Shown here piece after piece: positions 26,213 through 33,575 of a DNA stretch of 64,000 nucleotides; position 1 is the stretch's first letter; every line of letters begins with the position of its first letter. Under the pieces are notes generated by a model. The model made no database searches, was not told the origin of the DNA, and saw only the letters and a program-made list of their open reading frames with translations. This stretch comes from an uncultured Clostridia bacterium. GTDB taxonomy: Bacteria; Bacillota; Clostridia; Oscillospirales; Oscillospiraceae. The translations under genes were made by a program, and so were the position numbers. The stretch spans positions 1 through 64,000 of the forward strand of contig CAMGRL010000001.1 in NCBI GenBank assembly GCA_946061515.1. The letters are read 5' to 3'.

Positions 26213-27124
26213 ATGAACAAATATCTTGACATTGCTCCCGAGGTAAAGGAGGCTCTTGCACAGGGCAGGCCCGTTGTCGCGCTGGAGAGCACCATCATCT
26301 CCCACGGCATGCCCTACCCCAAAAATGTGGAGACCGCCCTGCTGGTGGAAGACACCATTCGCAAAAACGGCGCTGTTCCCGCCACCATCGCCGTCATCGG
26401 CGGCCGGCTGAAGGCAGGTCTGAGCCATGAGGAGATCGAGTATCTGGGCAAAGCCGGACGGGATGTGGCGAAAGCCAGCCGCCGTGACCTGCCGGCCCTG
26501 GTGGCCCGGGGCGCGGACGGCGCGACCACCGTCACCACCACCATGATTATCGCCCATATGGCCGGGATCCAGGTCTTTGCCACCGGCGGTATCGGCGGCG
26601 TACACCGGGGCGCGGAGACCACCATGGACATCTCCGCCGACCTGGAGGAGCTGGCCCAGACACCGGTGATGGTGGTCTGCGCCGGTGCAAAGTCCATTCT
26701 GGACCTGGGCCTGACTCTGGAGTACCTGGAGACCCACGGCGTGCCCGTCATCGGCTACGGCACCGAGGAGCTGCCCGCCTTCTACACCCGGAAGAGCGGC
26801 TTTGGCGTGGACTACCGGGTGGACAGCCCCGAGGAGCTGGCCGCCATGTTCCGCGCACAGCGGGATCTGGGCTACAAGGGCGGCATGCTGGTCACAAACC
26901 CCATCCCTGAGGAGTATGCCATGGACAAGGCCGTCATTGACGCCGCCATCGAACAGGCCCTCAAGGAGAGCGTGGAACAGGGCGTTCACGGCAAGGAGAC
27001 CACGCCCTTCCTGCTGGCCCGGGTGGTGGAGCTCACCGGTGGCGACAGCCTGGAGAGCAACATCAAGCTGGTGCTGAATAACGCCGCTGTGGCGGCCCGG
27101 ACCGCCTGCCGACTCTGTGAATAA
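26213..27124 (+). CDS. psuG: Pseudouridine-5'-phosphate glycosidase
   Basis: PsuG cleaves the C-C bond of pseudouridine 5'-phosphate to uracil and ribose-5-phosphate. Diagnostic segments are VALESTIISHGMPYPKN, GRDVAKASRRDLPALVARG, ATGGIGGVHRGAE and LVTNPIPEEYAMD. I use the ATG at 26213, with AGGAGG 6 nt upstream, giving 303 aa; an earlier in-frame TTG lies inside the promoter. It follows the nucleoside importer, but no pseudouridine kinase (PsuK) gene lies beside it here. Confidence 0.95.
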   Translation: MNKYLDIAPEVKEALAQGRPVVALESTIISHGMPYPKNVETALLVEDTIRKNGAVPATIAVIGGRLKAGLSHEEIEYLGKAGRDVAKASRRDLPALVARGADGATTVTTTMIIAHMAGIQVFATGGIGGVHRGAETTMDISADLEELAQTPVMVVCAGAKSILDLGLTLEYLETHGVPVIGYGTEELPAFYTRKSGFGVDYRVDSPEELAAMFRAQRDLGYKGGMLVTNPIPEEYAMDKAVIDAAIEQALKESVEQGVHGKETTPFLLARVVELTGGDSLESNIKLVLNNAAVAARTACRLCE

Positions 27125-27133
27125 AAATAAACG

Positions 27134-27165
27134 AAAAACGGGAGGGTGAAGACCCTCCCGTTTTT
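27134..27165 (+). terminator. Terminator after psuG, probably bidirectional
   Basis: A 14-bp perfect stem (AAAAACGGGAGGGT/ACCCTCCCGTTTTT) with loop GAAG. The A-run on one side and T-run on the other fit use by both psuG and the convergent small gene at 27164. Confidence 0.9.
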
Positions 27166-27370
27166 ACCCAGAACTCCGGAATACACAGTTTTCCCGGCAT
27201 TTGGGTGTACACGGCAGCCCTTTGCGCATGTTGTTCAGGCAGCGGGAGCTGATCCGCGCCCCGAAACGCCGCCGCACCAGGCTGATGATAATGCTGTTGC
27301 CCCAACCGTAAGAGAGGTAACGCCGTACACTGCTCTCCACTTCCAAGGGCATTCTGTCCGTTTGCGTCAT
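27164..27370 (-). CDS. Small basic cysteine-containing protein, unknown function
   Basis: This is a 68-residue ORF with a good ribosome site (GAGGGAG, 5 nt before the ATG) and a shared terminator at its end, which argues for a real gene. The protein is basic. Its middle (NSIIISLVRRRFGARISSRCLN) could be a small helical DNA- or RNA-binding segment, and it ends with Cx3Cx3C (CTPKCRENC). I do not recognise a family. The ORF is read toward psuG. Confidence 0.55.
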   Translation of the reverse strand: MTQTDRMPLEVESSVRRYLSYGWGNSIIISLVRRRFGARISSRCLNNMRKGLPCTPKCRENCVFRSSG

Positions 27371-27466
27371 GCTGCTCCCTCTTTTCCGTATGGTGTACGT
27401 CTATTTTACAGGAAAACCGGAAAAATGGCAAAAGGATCCTTTCGCGGCCAGGGAAATATTCCCCTG

Positions 27467-27495
27467 TTGATAAGTTCTCTCTTTTCTGGTATAAT
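27467..27495 (+). promoter_or_regulatory. Promoter of the DivIVA-like gene
   Basis: TTGATA and TATAAT are separated by 17 nt, 41 nt upstream of the ATG. Confidence 0.85.
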
Positions 27496-27536
27496 CCACC
27501 TACAGGAACGTTTTTTCCCGGAACAGGAGGCCCGTT

Positions 27537-28052
27537 ATGGCACTGGACAAGGAGTATTTCGACGCGATCCACATCGACGTGGTGAAGAAAAAATATTATA
27601 ACGCCAACAAGGTGGAGACCGTATTGCAGGATATCCGCCAGCAGGCGCTGGCCCTCAGCGAAGAGAACGCGCTGCTTCAGCGCCAGCTTTCCCTGCTCAA
27701 CGGCCAGAAAAACGAGATTGGCGACGCGTTGCTTTCCGCTAAAACCATCTCCCAGCAGATCATCATGGACGCCCAGGCGCGGGCGGAGGAGATCGTGGCG
27801 GAAGCCCGGGCGCAGAGAGAGGAGATTCTGGCCCAGGCGCAGCAGCGGGAGGACTACGCTGTGGAGCGGGTTGAGGCCTGTTTCTCCCGCATGAAGGAGC
27901 AGCACATGGCCTGTATCGAGGCGCTGAACGAAGAATGGCAGGATTTCCTCTGTGGCCTGTATCCGGAGGAAGCGCCCAAAGCGCCCGACGATCTGAGCCA
28001 GAAGGTGGACGCCATCGCCAAAGAGCTGTTCTCCATAGAGGAAGAAGAATAA
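27537..28052 (+). CDS. DivIVA-like coiled-coil protein
   Basis: A 171-residue protein built around a long coiled coil (about residues 25-120). Its N-terminus (KEYFDAIHIDVVKKKYYNANKVETVLQDI) resembles the membrane-binding N-terminal region of DivIVA/GpsB proteins. The Ala/Glu-rich centre (IIMDAQARAEEIVAEARAQ) closely resembles that of the divIVA product at 4783. AGGAGG precedes the ATG. It is monocistronic with its own promoter and terminator, so it is a second, separately regulated DivIVA-type protein. Its exact role is unknown. Confidence 0.75.
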   Translation: MALDKEYFDAIHIDVVKKKYYNANKVETVLQDIRQQALALSEENALLQRQLSLLNGQKNEIGDALLSAKTISQQIIMDAQARAEEIVAEARAQREEILAQAQQREDYAVERVEACFSRMKEQHMACIEALNEEWQDFLCGLYPEEAPKAPDDLSQKVDAIAKELFSIEEEE

Positions 28053-28055
28053 AAG

Positions 28056-28098
28056 CAAAGTCAAACCCGGACAATGATTTGTCCGGGTTTTGACTTTG
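28056..28098 (+). terminator. Terminator between the DivIVA-like and XRE genes, bidirectional
   Basis: A long stem (CAAAGTCAAAACCCGGACAA-type arms, one bulge) begins 4 nt after the DivIVA-like stop and ends at the XRE stop. T-rich arms on both strands suit two convergent genes. Confidence 0.85.
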
Positions 28099-28326
28099 TT
28101 AGGGCCTGTTGACCTGTTTTACGTCTGTTCTGCCAATGAGGTAGTCCAGGGAGACATCAAACAGATCAGCGATTTTTGCAAGGATCTCCAGTTTTGGCTC
28201 CCGCGTCATCAGCTCATAATTCTGGTATGCCTTTTCCGAAATGTCGCAGTACACCGCGACTTCCCACTGGGTCAAGCCCTTCTCTTTTCTGCACTGCTTC
28301 AAACGCTTTGCCAGAAGTTCTCTCAT
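28099..28326 (-). CDS. XRE-family helix-turn-helix regulator
   Basis: A 75-residue single-domain Cro/CI-type DNA-binding protein. The HTH is clear (LAKRLKQCRKEKGLTQWEVA, ISEKAYQNYELMTREPKLEILAKIADLF), followed by the common SLDYLIGRTD ending. I prefer the ATG at 28326; a TTG at 28341 is possible. It is divergent from the small CxxC protein at 28423. An inverted repeat pair in the gap looks like its operator. Confidence 0.9.
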   Translation of the reverse strand: MRELLAKRLKQCRKEKGLTQWEVAVYCDISEKAYQNYELMTREPKLEILAKIADLFDVSLDYLIGRTDVKQVNRP

Positions 28327-28337
28327 CTTTTTCACCC

Positions 28338-28397
28338 ACAATCGTTCTTGACAACCACAGTATGCGGGATTAGAATAGAGAATATACCAACGATTGT
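28338..28397. promoter_or_regulatory. Inverted repeat pair, candidate XRE operator
   Basis: ACAATCGTT (28338-28346) and its exact reverse complement AACGATTGT (28389-28397) flank the rightward promoter. One abuts the -35, the other covers the early transcribed region. This is the arrangement expected for a repressor controlling both divergent genes. Confidence 0.6.
28348..28376 (+). promoter_or_regulatory. Promoter of the small CxxC protein
   Basis: A perfect TTGACA and TAGAAT are separated by 17 nt. Confidence 0.75.
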
Positions 28398-28422
28398 TCG
28401 TAAAATGGATGTGAGAATAATA

Positions 28423-28638
28423 ATGGCCGAATTTTGTCTCGCGTGCTGGAATAAATTAAATAAAAGAAATGACCCGGCGGAAAGATACGTCATCTCCAGG
28501 GAGTTGGATCTGTGCGAAGGCTGTGGAGAATGGAAAAATGTTATTATAAGGGAACGTAAATCATTTTTGTGGAAATCTCGAGGGCGTGCAGTACAGATTT
28601 TTAACCGAGACCGCGGAGGAAACGATACTTCAGCATAA
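28423..28638 (+). CDS. Small zinc-ribbon-like protein with two CxxC pairs
   Basis: A 71-residue product with FCLACWNKLN at residues 4-13 and DLCEGCGEW at 29-37, giving two CxxC pairs that could bind one zinc or iron. A basic tail follows (IIRERKSFLWKSRGR). The pattern FCLxCWNKLN...LCEGCGEW is one I associate with small conserved proteins of Clostridia of unknown role. The ribosome site is weak (GTGAGAA), and an in-frame ATG at 28405 would add six residues. Confidence 0.65.
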   Translation: MAEFCLACWNKLNKRNDPAERYVISRELDLCEGCGEWKNVIIRERKSFLWKSRGRAVQIFNRDRGGNDTSA

Positions 28639-28864
28639 ATCAGCAGACGACAAAAAAGGGCCGCCCAGAGGGGCGGCCCCTACAACATCATCGGCAGTCT
28701 GGTGCAAGGCCGTAGGGGCGGGGTTTCCCCGCCCGCAGGAGTAAAAAACGCTGTCATCCTGAAGAACGAAGTGAAGGATCCCGTAAACAGACGCTGCTGC
28801 ATAAACAGACGGAATCCTTCATCACTTCGTTCTTCAGAATGCCAGACGACTGGAAGCGCAAAAA
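28639..28864. repeat. Intergenic repeats between the CxxC protein and the ABC exporter
   Basis: No gene was seen. The gap contains a small hairpin (GGGCCGCCC-type, about 28658-28680). It has an inverted copy of the 18436-18488 repeat (28677-28726). Two TCATCCTGAAGAACGAAG-type repeats in opposite orientation (28752-28783 and 28811-28843) together form a stem of about 20 bp around a ~28-nt loop. Confidence 0.75.
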
Positions 28865-30655
28865 TTATATCGCGTACTGACTGGTATAGAGCTGATAATA
28901 AAAGCCCTTTTTGTCCAGCAGCTCATGGTGCTTGCCTGTCTCCACGATCTGCCCGTCCCGCAGGACCAGGATCAGGTCCGCGTCCACGATGGTGGAGAGA
29001 CGGTGGGCGATGACAAAGCAGGTCTTGCCCCGCATCAGCTTGTCCATGGCCTTCTGGATCAGAATCTCCGTGCGGGTGTCCACGTTGGAGGTGGCCTCGT
29101 CCAGAATCAGCAGCCGCCGGTCGGCCAGCAGGGCCCGGGCGATGGTCAGAAGCTGCTTCTGACCGCCGGAAATGCTCACGGTGTCCTCACTGACCTGGGT
29201 GTCGTAGCCCTGGGGCAGGGTGCGGATAAAGTGGTGACAATAGGCCTCGTCACAGGCCTTGATGATCTCCTCCCGGCTGGCCTCTGGCCGCCCGTAGGCC
29301 ACGTTGTCGGCAATGCTGCCGCTGAACAGCCAGGTGTCCTGAAGCACCATGCCAAAGAGTCCGCGCAGCTCGTCCCGGGAGACGTCGGATATGTCCTGCC
29401 CGTCGATGCGTATTTTGCCGCTGTCGATGTCGTAAAAGCGCATAAGCAGATTGACAATGGTGGTCTTTCCCGCGCCGGTGGGGCCCACGATGGCCACCTT
29501 CTGCCCCTGTTTCACGTCGATGTTCAGATCGCGGATCAGGGGCGTTTCTTTGTTGTACGAAAAATCCACATGTTCAAAGCGAACATCGCCCCGGATATTT
29601 TCCGGCAGATGCCCGGTCAGGGGCTGCTCCTCCGGCTCGTCCAGCAGCGAAAACACCCGCTTGGCCGCGGCCTTGGTCCGCTGCATGGTGCTGAGACCCT
29701 GGGCGATCTGCTCCAACGGGGCGGAAAACTGCTTGGCAAACAGCACAATGGTCACCACCACGCCCACGGACACGCCGTAGTTGACGATAAGCACGCCGCC
29801 CACCACGTTGATAATGATGTAGGCCAGAGCATTGGTGAAGGTGATGCAGGGCCGGACCATGGCGCCTAAAAAGTTGGCGGTGGTCTCCGCTTTTTGCTGC
29901 CGCTGGTTGACCTCCTGATGGGCGCGGATGGTGTCCGCCTCAAAGTTATAGGCCTTGCTGGTCTGGTAGTTGGCATAGCTCTCCTCCACCACGGAGTAGA
30001 GCTTTCCGCTCTCCTCAAACATCTCGTCAAAGTGCTTCTCGCTGAGAGAGGAGATGCGGGCGGAGAGCCAGATGGACAGGGGCATGAAGATCAGCACGAT
30101 CAGAGCCAGCCGCCAGTCCTCCAGCAGCATCACCACCGACAGGGTGATGATCTGCAAAAAGCCCACTGTCAGGGTGTCCACAATATCGTGGATGGAGCCG
30201 CCCAGATGGGATACATCGTCGTTCATTCGTTCCAGAATCTGTCCGGCCGGGGTATTGTCGATATAGCGCACCGGCAGGCGGCTGATCTTGTCCGATATAC
30301 GGATGCGCAGGGCGCAGGTGAAATAGCGGCTGACCACGTTGTTCAGCAGGTACATTTTCAGATAGTTCATGCCGCTTTGCAGCAGATATACCGCCGCCAG
30401 CACGCAGCAGCCGGGGAGCAAGGCCCGGGTCAGGCTGCTGCCCTGAAAGGTCCCGGCCCAGAAGTCGTACAAAAGCTGCACGCAGCTGCCCAGAATTTTG
30501 GGGGACATCACCGCGCAGGTGATGATGACGCAGCTGATCAGACTGGCCAATACCAGCCAGCCGTAGATCGGCCGGGCTTCCCGAATGATGCGAAGGATCA
30601 CCTGTTTGTCCTCCCGGCGCTGCGCCCGGGTCTTTTTTTCGGCCTTTTTCTTCAT
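28865..30655 (-). CDS. ABC exporter half-transporter with canonical ATPase site (heterodimer partner)
   Basis: A 596-residue type IV (ABCB-like) exporter half: six membrane helices in the first ~330 residues, then one nucleotide-binding domain. Walker A is GPTGAGKTT, the signature is ISGGQKQ, and Walker B runs LLILDEATSN with the catalytic Glu present. Its start overlaps the upstream half-transporter by 4 nt. With one canonical and one degenerate ATPase site, the pair resembles the heterodimeric multidrug exporters BmrCD, LmrCD and TM287/288. The substrate is unknown. Confidence 0.93.
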   Translation of the reverse strand: MKKKAEKKTRAQRREDKQVILRIIREARPIYGWLVLASLISCVIITCAVMSPKILGSCVQLLYDFWAGTFQGSSLTRALLPGCCVLAAVYLLQSGMNYLKMYLLNNVVSRYFTCALRIRISDKISRLPVRYIDNTPAGQILERMNDDVSHLGGSIHDIVDTLTVGFLQIITLSVVMLLEDWRLALIVLIFMPLSIWLSARISSLSEKHFDEMFEESGKLYSVVEESYANYQTSKAYNFEADTIRAHQEVNQRQQKAETTANFLGAMVRPCITFTNALAYIIINVVGGVLIVNYGVSVGVVVTIVLFAKQFSAPLEQIAQGLSTMQRTKAAAKRVFSLLDEPEEQPLTGHLPENIRGDVRFEHVDFSYNKETPLIRDLNIDVKQGQKVAIVGPTGAGKTTIVNLLMRFYDIDSGKIRIDGQDISDVSRDELRGLFGMVLQDTWLFSGSIADNVAYGRPEASREEIIKACDEAYCHHFIRTLPQGYDTQVSEDTVSISGGQKQLLTIARALLADRRLLILDEATSNVDTRTEILIQKAMDKLMRGKTCFVIAHRLSTIVDADLILVLRDGQIVETGKHHELLDKKGFYYQLYTSQYAI

Positions 30656-32373
30656 CTGCGCTCACCTCCCGTCTGGGAAACGTAGATCTCCTGATAAATT
30701 TTGCAGCGCTCCAGCAGCTCCTGGTGGCTGCCCGCGTCCACAAGGCGGCCCTTGTCCATGACGAAGATGCAGTCACAGCTCATGGCGGAGCTGACCCGCT
30801 GGGTGATGACGATGCGGGTTTTCCCCGCTGTGCGTTCTGAAAGCGCTTTGCGGAGCCTGGCTTCCGTGAGGAAATCCAGAGCGGAAAAGCTGTCGTCAAA
30901 AATGTAGATGGGGGCGTTTTTCAAAACCGCCCGGGCAATGCAGATCCGCTGCTTCTGTCCGCCGGACAGGTTCTTGCCCGACTGGGTCAACTCGTGGTCC
31001 AGCCCCTCCGGCAGGGAGGCCAGATAGTCCCCCATCTGGGCGATCTCCGCCGCGGCCAGCAGCTCCTCATCGGTGGCGCCGGGCCTGCCCATGGCGATGT
31101 TTTTCCGTATGCTGCCGGAGTAGATGGCAGCCTTTTGCAGCACGCAGCTGATGTTTTCACGGATGGTTTTGGGGCTGATGCTCACGCTGTCCCGCCCGTC
31201 AAAATAGATTTGCCCGGCGGAGGGACGGCGAAAGCCCATCAGCAGCTGCACCAGCGTGGATTTGCCGCTGCCCGTTCCGCCGATGACGGCAACCTGCTGG
31301 CCGGGCCGGATGTGCAGGCTGATCTCGCTGACCGCGTTTTCCGCCGCGCCCTCGTAGCCGAAGCTCAGGCTTTCCAGGCGGATATCCCCGGAAAAATGCA
31401 GCGCCTCTTCCTCCGGCTCCGCCGGGGACTCCACATCCAGCACCTCGCCGATGCGCTTGGCGGCCACCTTGGCGTGGGGGTACATGACGATGGAAAAGGC
31501 CGCCATGACCACGCCGTTCATAATGAGAGTGATGTACTGGATCACGGCGAAAATGTCGCCGCCGCTGGCGGAGCTGATGCCCCGCTCCATGCGAAAGCCG
31601 CCCAGATACACGATCAGCACCACGGCCATATTCATCAGCGCAATGGACAGGGGAGAGATAACGCCCATGCTCACGTTGGCGCGGATGATGTTTTCCGCCA
31701 TGACCTGGGTGGCGTCCTCAATGCGCTTGTGCTCCCGCGGCTCGCTGTTGAAGGCTCGGATGACCCGGATGCCGTGTAGCCGCTCCCGGACGATATCGTT
31801 CTGCTTGTCCATGTATTTGTCGGAGGTCTCCCACAGGGGCTCGATCTTCTTTCCGATTTTCACCACCGCGGCAAAGACCAGAGGGATAAACAACAGCAGC
31901 ACCAGCGACAGCACCGCGTCCTTGCCCAGGGCCAGCACCACGCCGCCGATGAACAGCACCGGAATGGTGATGATGCTGCCGGACAGTATGGAGGCCACCC
32001 AGGACAGGGTGCCCACATCGTGGGTGGAGCGGGTCAGCAGGGCGGAGCTGCCCATGCGGCTGATATCCTCAAAGCGCATGGTGTTTACCTTGCGGAAAAC
32101 GCCCTGCCGCAGATCGGCGCAGAAACCGGCCACGACCCTGGAGCTGATGTACCAGCCGCCCAGCACGGAGCCAAGGCTGACCAGGGCCACCACCAGCATC
32201 TTTGCGCAGCAGCGGAAGATGTAGCTCAGGTCCGCGTTGTATACGCCGGTGTTCAGAATGTCGCTCATGATATCGGGCAGGAGCAGCTCGCACACCGTGG
32301 ATATGGCCATAAGCAGCATACCCAGGATCAGTCCGCCCCGGTAGGGTTTTAAGTAAGCAAAAATTTTCTTCAT
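30652..32373 (-). CDS. ABC exporter half-transporter with degenerate catalytic glutamate
   Basis: A 573-residue ABCB-like half exporter: six membrane helices, then an NBD with Walker A GGTGSGKST and signature LSGGQKQR. Walker B ends IYIFDDSFSALD, so Asp replaces the catalytic Glu, as in the non-hydrolysing subunit of heterodimeric exporters. A strong ribosome site (AAAGGAG) precedes the ATG. It is the first exporter gene and lies 175 nt downstream of a leader-peptide terminator. That arrangement echoes bmrB-bmrC-bmrD of Bacillus subtilis. Confidence 0.93.
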   Translation of the reverse strand: MKKIFAYLKPYRGGLILGMLLMAISTVCELLLPDIMSDILNTGVYNADLSYIFRCCAKMLVVALVSLGSVLGGWYISSRVVAGFCADLRQGVFRKVNTMRFEDISRMGSSALLTRSTHDVGTLSWVASILSGSIITIPVLFIGGVVLALGKDAVLSLVLLLFIPLVFAAVVKIGKKIEPLWETSDKYMDKQNDIVRERLHGIRVIRAFNSEPREHKRIEDATQVMAENIIRANVSMGVISPLSIALMNMAVVLIVYLGGFRMERGISSASGGDIFAVIQYITLIMNGVVMAAFSIVMYPHAKVAAKRIGEVLDVESPAEPEEEALHFSGDIRLESLSFGYEGAAENAVSEISLHIRPGQQVAVIGGTGSGKSTLVQLLMGFRRPSAGQIYFDGRDSVSISPKTIRENISCVLQKAAIYSGSIRKNIAMGRPGATDEELLAAAEIAQMGDYLASLPEGLDHELTQSGKNLSGGQKQRICIARAVLKNAPIYIFDDSFSALDFLTEARLRKALSERTAGKTRIVITQRVSSAMSCDCIFVMDKGRLVDAGSHQELLERCKIYQEIYVSQTGGERR

Positions 32374-32547
32374 GGATTCTCCTTTTTCCGCGTTCCTTTT
32401 CCTGCTGCCGCCATTTTAACGACACAGCGGGGAAAAAGCCATAACGCAGCCGTTGAACAGCCGGGACAATGGCTCAACCGGCGGTTGAGCCTTCTTCCGG
32501 CATGGATTTCAGCTCTCCTATGCTCCTGTACCGGGAAATTTGCGCGC
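32374..32547 (-). other. Untranslated region between the attenuator and the ABC exporter
   Basis: No gene was seen. A perfect palindromic hairpin (GGCTCAACC/GGTTGAGCC, loop GCC on the minus strand) at 32471-32491 lies about 100 nt upstream of the exporter ATG. No T-run follows it. Confidence 0.6.
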
Positions 32548-32580
32548 AAAAATGCCCGGAAGAGCAGTTCTCCCGGGCAT
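32548..32580 (-). terminator. Attenuator terminator downstream of the leader peptide
   Basis: A 12-bp stem on the minus strand (ATGCCCGGGAGA with TCTTCCGGGCAT, one G-U, loop ACTGC) is followed by TTTTT. It starts 24 nt after the leader-peptide stop and stands between the promoter and the exporter genes. Read-through would be needed to express them. Confidence 0.88.
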
Positions 32581-32604
32581 GATAACATACCTATCCGTGA
32601 AAAA

Positions 32605-32667
32605 TCACATGGAGAGCCGCCTGTTTATCAAGTTGTTGTTCATAAGATTCATGGTAGTGATGGACAT
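32605..32667 (-). CDS. 20-residue leader peptide upstream of the ABC exporter
   Basis: The ORF encodes MSITTMNLMNNNLINRRLSM and stops. It has a strong ribosome site (AAGGAG, 8 nt before the ATG), a near-ideal promoter 36 nt upstream of the ATG and a terminator right after it. Its codons 16-19 (positions 32611-32620, GCGGCTCTCC) can pair with the 5' arm and loop of the terminator (32564-32573, GGAGAACTGC): ten positions with one mismatch and one G-U. Stalling early in the ORF would expose this segment and favour antitermination. That mechanism is inferred by analogy with BmrB and other antibiotic-sensing leaders. Confidence 0.75.
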   Translation of the reverse strand: MSITTMNLMNNNLINRRLSM

Positions 32668-32702
32668 TTTGGCGACTCCTTTCTTAAAAAATTACATTGG
32701 TT

Positions 32703-32731
32703 ATTATAACAGGCTTATACAGGTTTGGCAA
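32703..32731 (-). promoter_or_regulatory. Promoter of the leader peptide and ABC exporter
   Basis: TTGCCA and a perfect TATAAT are separated by exactly 17 nt, starting 4 nt after the phosphatase stop codon. It gives an untranslated leader of about 29 nt before the leader-peptide ATG. Confidence 0.85.
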
Positions 32732-32734
32732 TAC

Positions 32735-33439
32735 TTATTTTACCGTTTCGAAAGAAACTCCCGCCTCCCGGAAAATATCACAGATACTGTCGGCGTAGGA
32801 GGCAATGTCGCTCTCCGCGTCGGGCAGGCGGATGATAAAATGCTTGCCCTTGTGGGGCAGCCCGGTGAGCACGTCCCACAGCGCGTCCAGGTTGCTGCCG
32901 TACCACTTCTGCCAGTCCATTTTCTCCCGCATCTCGCGGAAAAGCTCCTGCTTTTCGGTGCAGCGGGAGAAGTCCAGTTCCACCGGCTCGGCCAGCAGGG
33001 CAAAAAGCCCCAGACAGCCGGCCTCCACATCCCGCCAGGTGGCCTCAAAATCCCGGGTGTACCAGGGGTCCGCCACGGCCTCGCCGGGCCGGCCCGCAAA
33101 CTCCAGCAGCAAATGGAGCTTTCCGTCCGGATCGCCGCCGAACAGGCGGCGCATATTGCGCAGGTTTTCCTCGTCCATGCCGATGAGCATGTCGAAGTTC
33201 CGGTAGTCCTCCGGGCGCATCCGCCTGGCCGTCTTGCCCGCGCAGCCGATGCCGTGCTCGGCCAGCTTCCTGGCCGCAGGGGGGTAGACCGGATTGCCCA
33301 GCTCCTCGCTGCTGGTGGCGGCGGACGCAATGGCAAACTCATCCCCCACCCCCGCCGTACTCACGATATTTTTCATCACAAATTCCGCCATAGGACTGCG
33401 GCAGATATTGCCGTGGCAGATGAAAAGAATTTTTACCAT
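32735..33439 (-). CDS. Low-molecular-weight protein tyrosine phosphatase fused to a barstar domain
   Basis: Residues 1-150 form an LMW-PTPase: the P-loop CHGNICRS (Cys8 to Ser15, catalytic Cys8 and Arg14) and the general-acid Asp124 in ADPWYT. Residues about 152-234 match barstar, the barnase inhibitor: WYGSNLDALWDVLTG at 179-193 corresponds to barstar YYGENLDALWDCLTG. IFREA at 222-226 supplies the glutamate equivalent to barstar Glu76. LMW-PTPases normally end near residue 150-160, so this is a true fusion in one frame. It follows the polysaccharide operon across a terminator. No barnase-like gene is visible. A -10 box (TATAAT, about 33476-33481) lies upstream. Confidence 0.9.
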   Translation of the reverse strand: MVKILFICHGNICRSPMAEFVMKNIVSTAGVGDEFAIASAATSSEELGNPVYPPAARKLAEHGIGCAGKTARRMRPEDYRNFDMLIGMDEENLRNMRRLFGGDPDGKLHLLLEFAGRPGEAVADPWYTRDFEATWRDVEAGCLGLFALLAEPVELDFSRCTEKQELFREMREKMDWQKWYGSNLDALWDVLTGLPHKGKHFIIRLPDAESDIASYADSICDIFREAGVSFETVK

Positions 33440-33493
33440 ACGCGCATTTCCCCTCCCGCCGAAAAACTCATCTTAATTATAGCAAAAAATACG

Positions 33494-33523
33494 AAAAAGG
33501 CCAGAGAAAATCTGCCTCTGGCC
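33494..33523 (-). terminator. Terminator of the polysaccharide operon
   Basis: The minus-strand stem GGCCAGAG/CTCTGGCC (loop GCAGATTTT) is followed by TTTTT. It lies 52 nt after the last glycosyltransferase stop and upstream of the phosphatase gene. Confidence 0.88.
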
Positions 33524-33575
33524 TCAATATTATTCGGGGTTTACCCAACGATTGACGTTGAGCTATTTTGTATAT

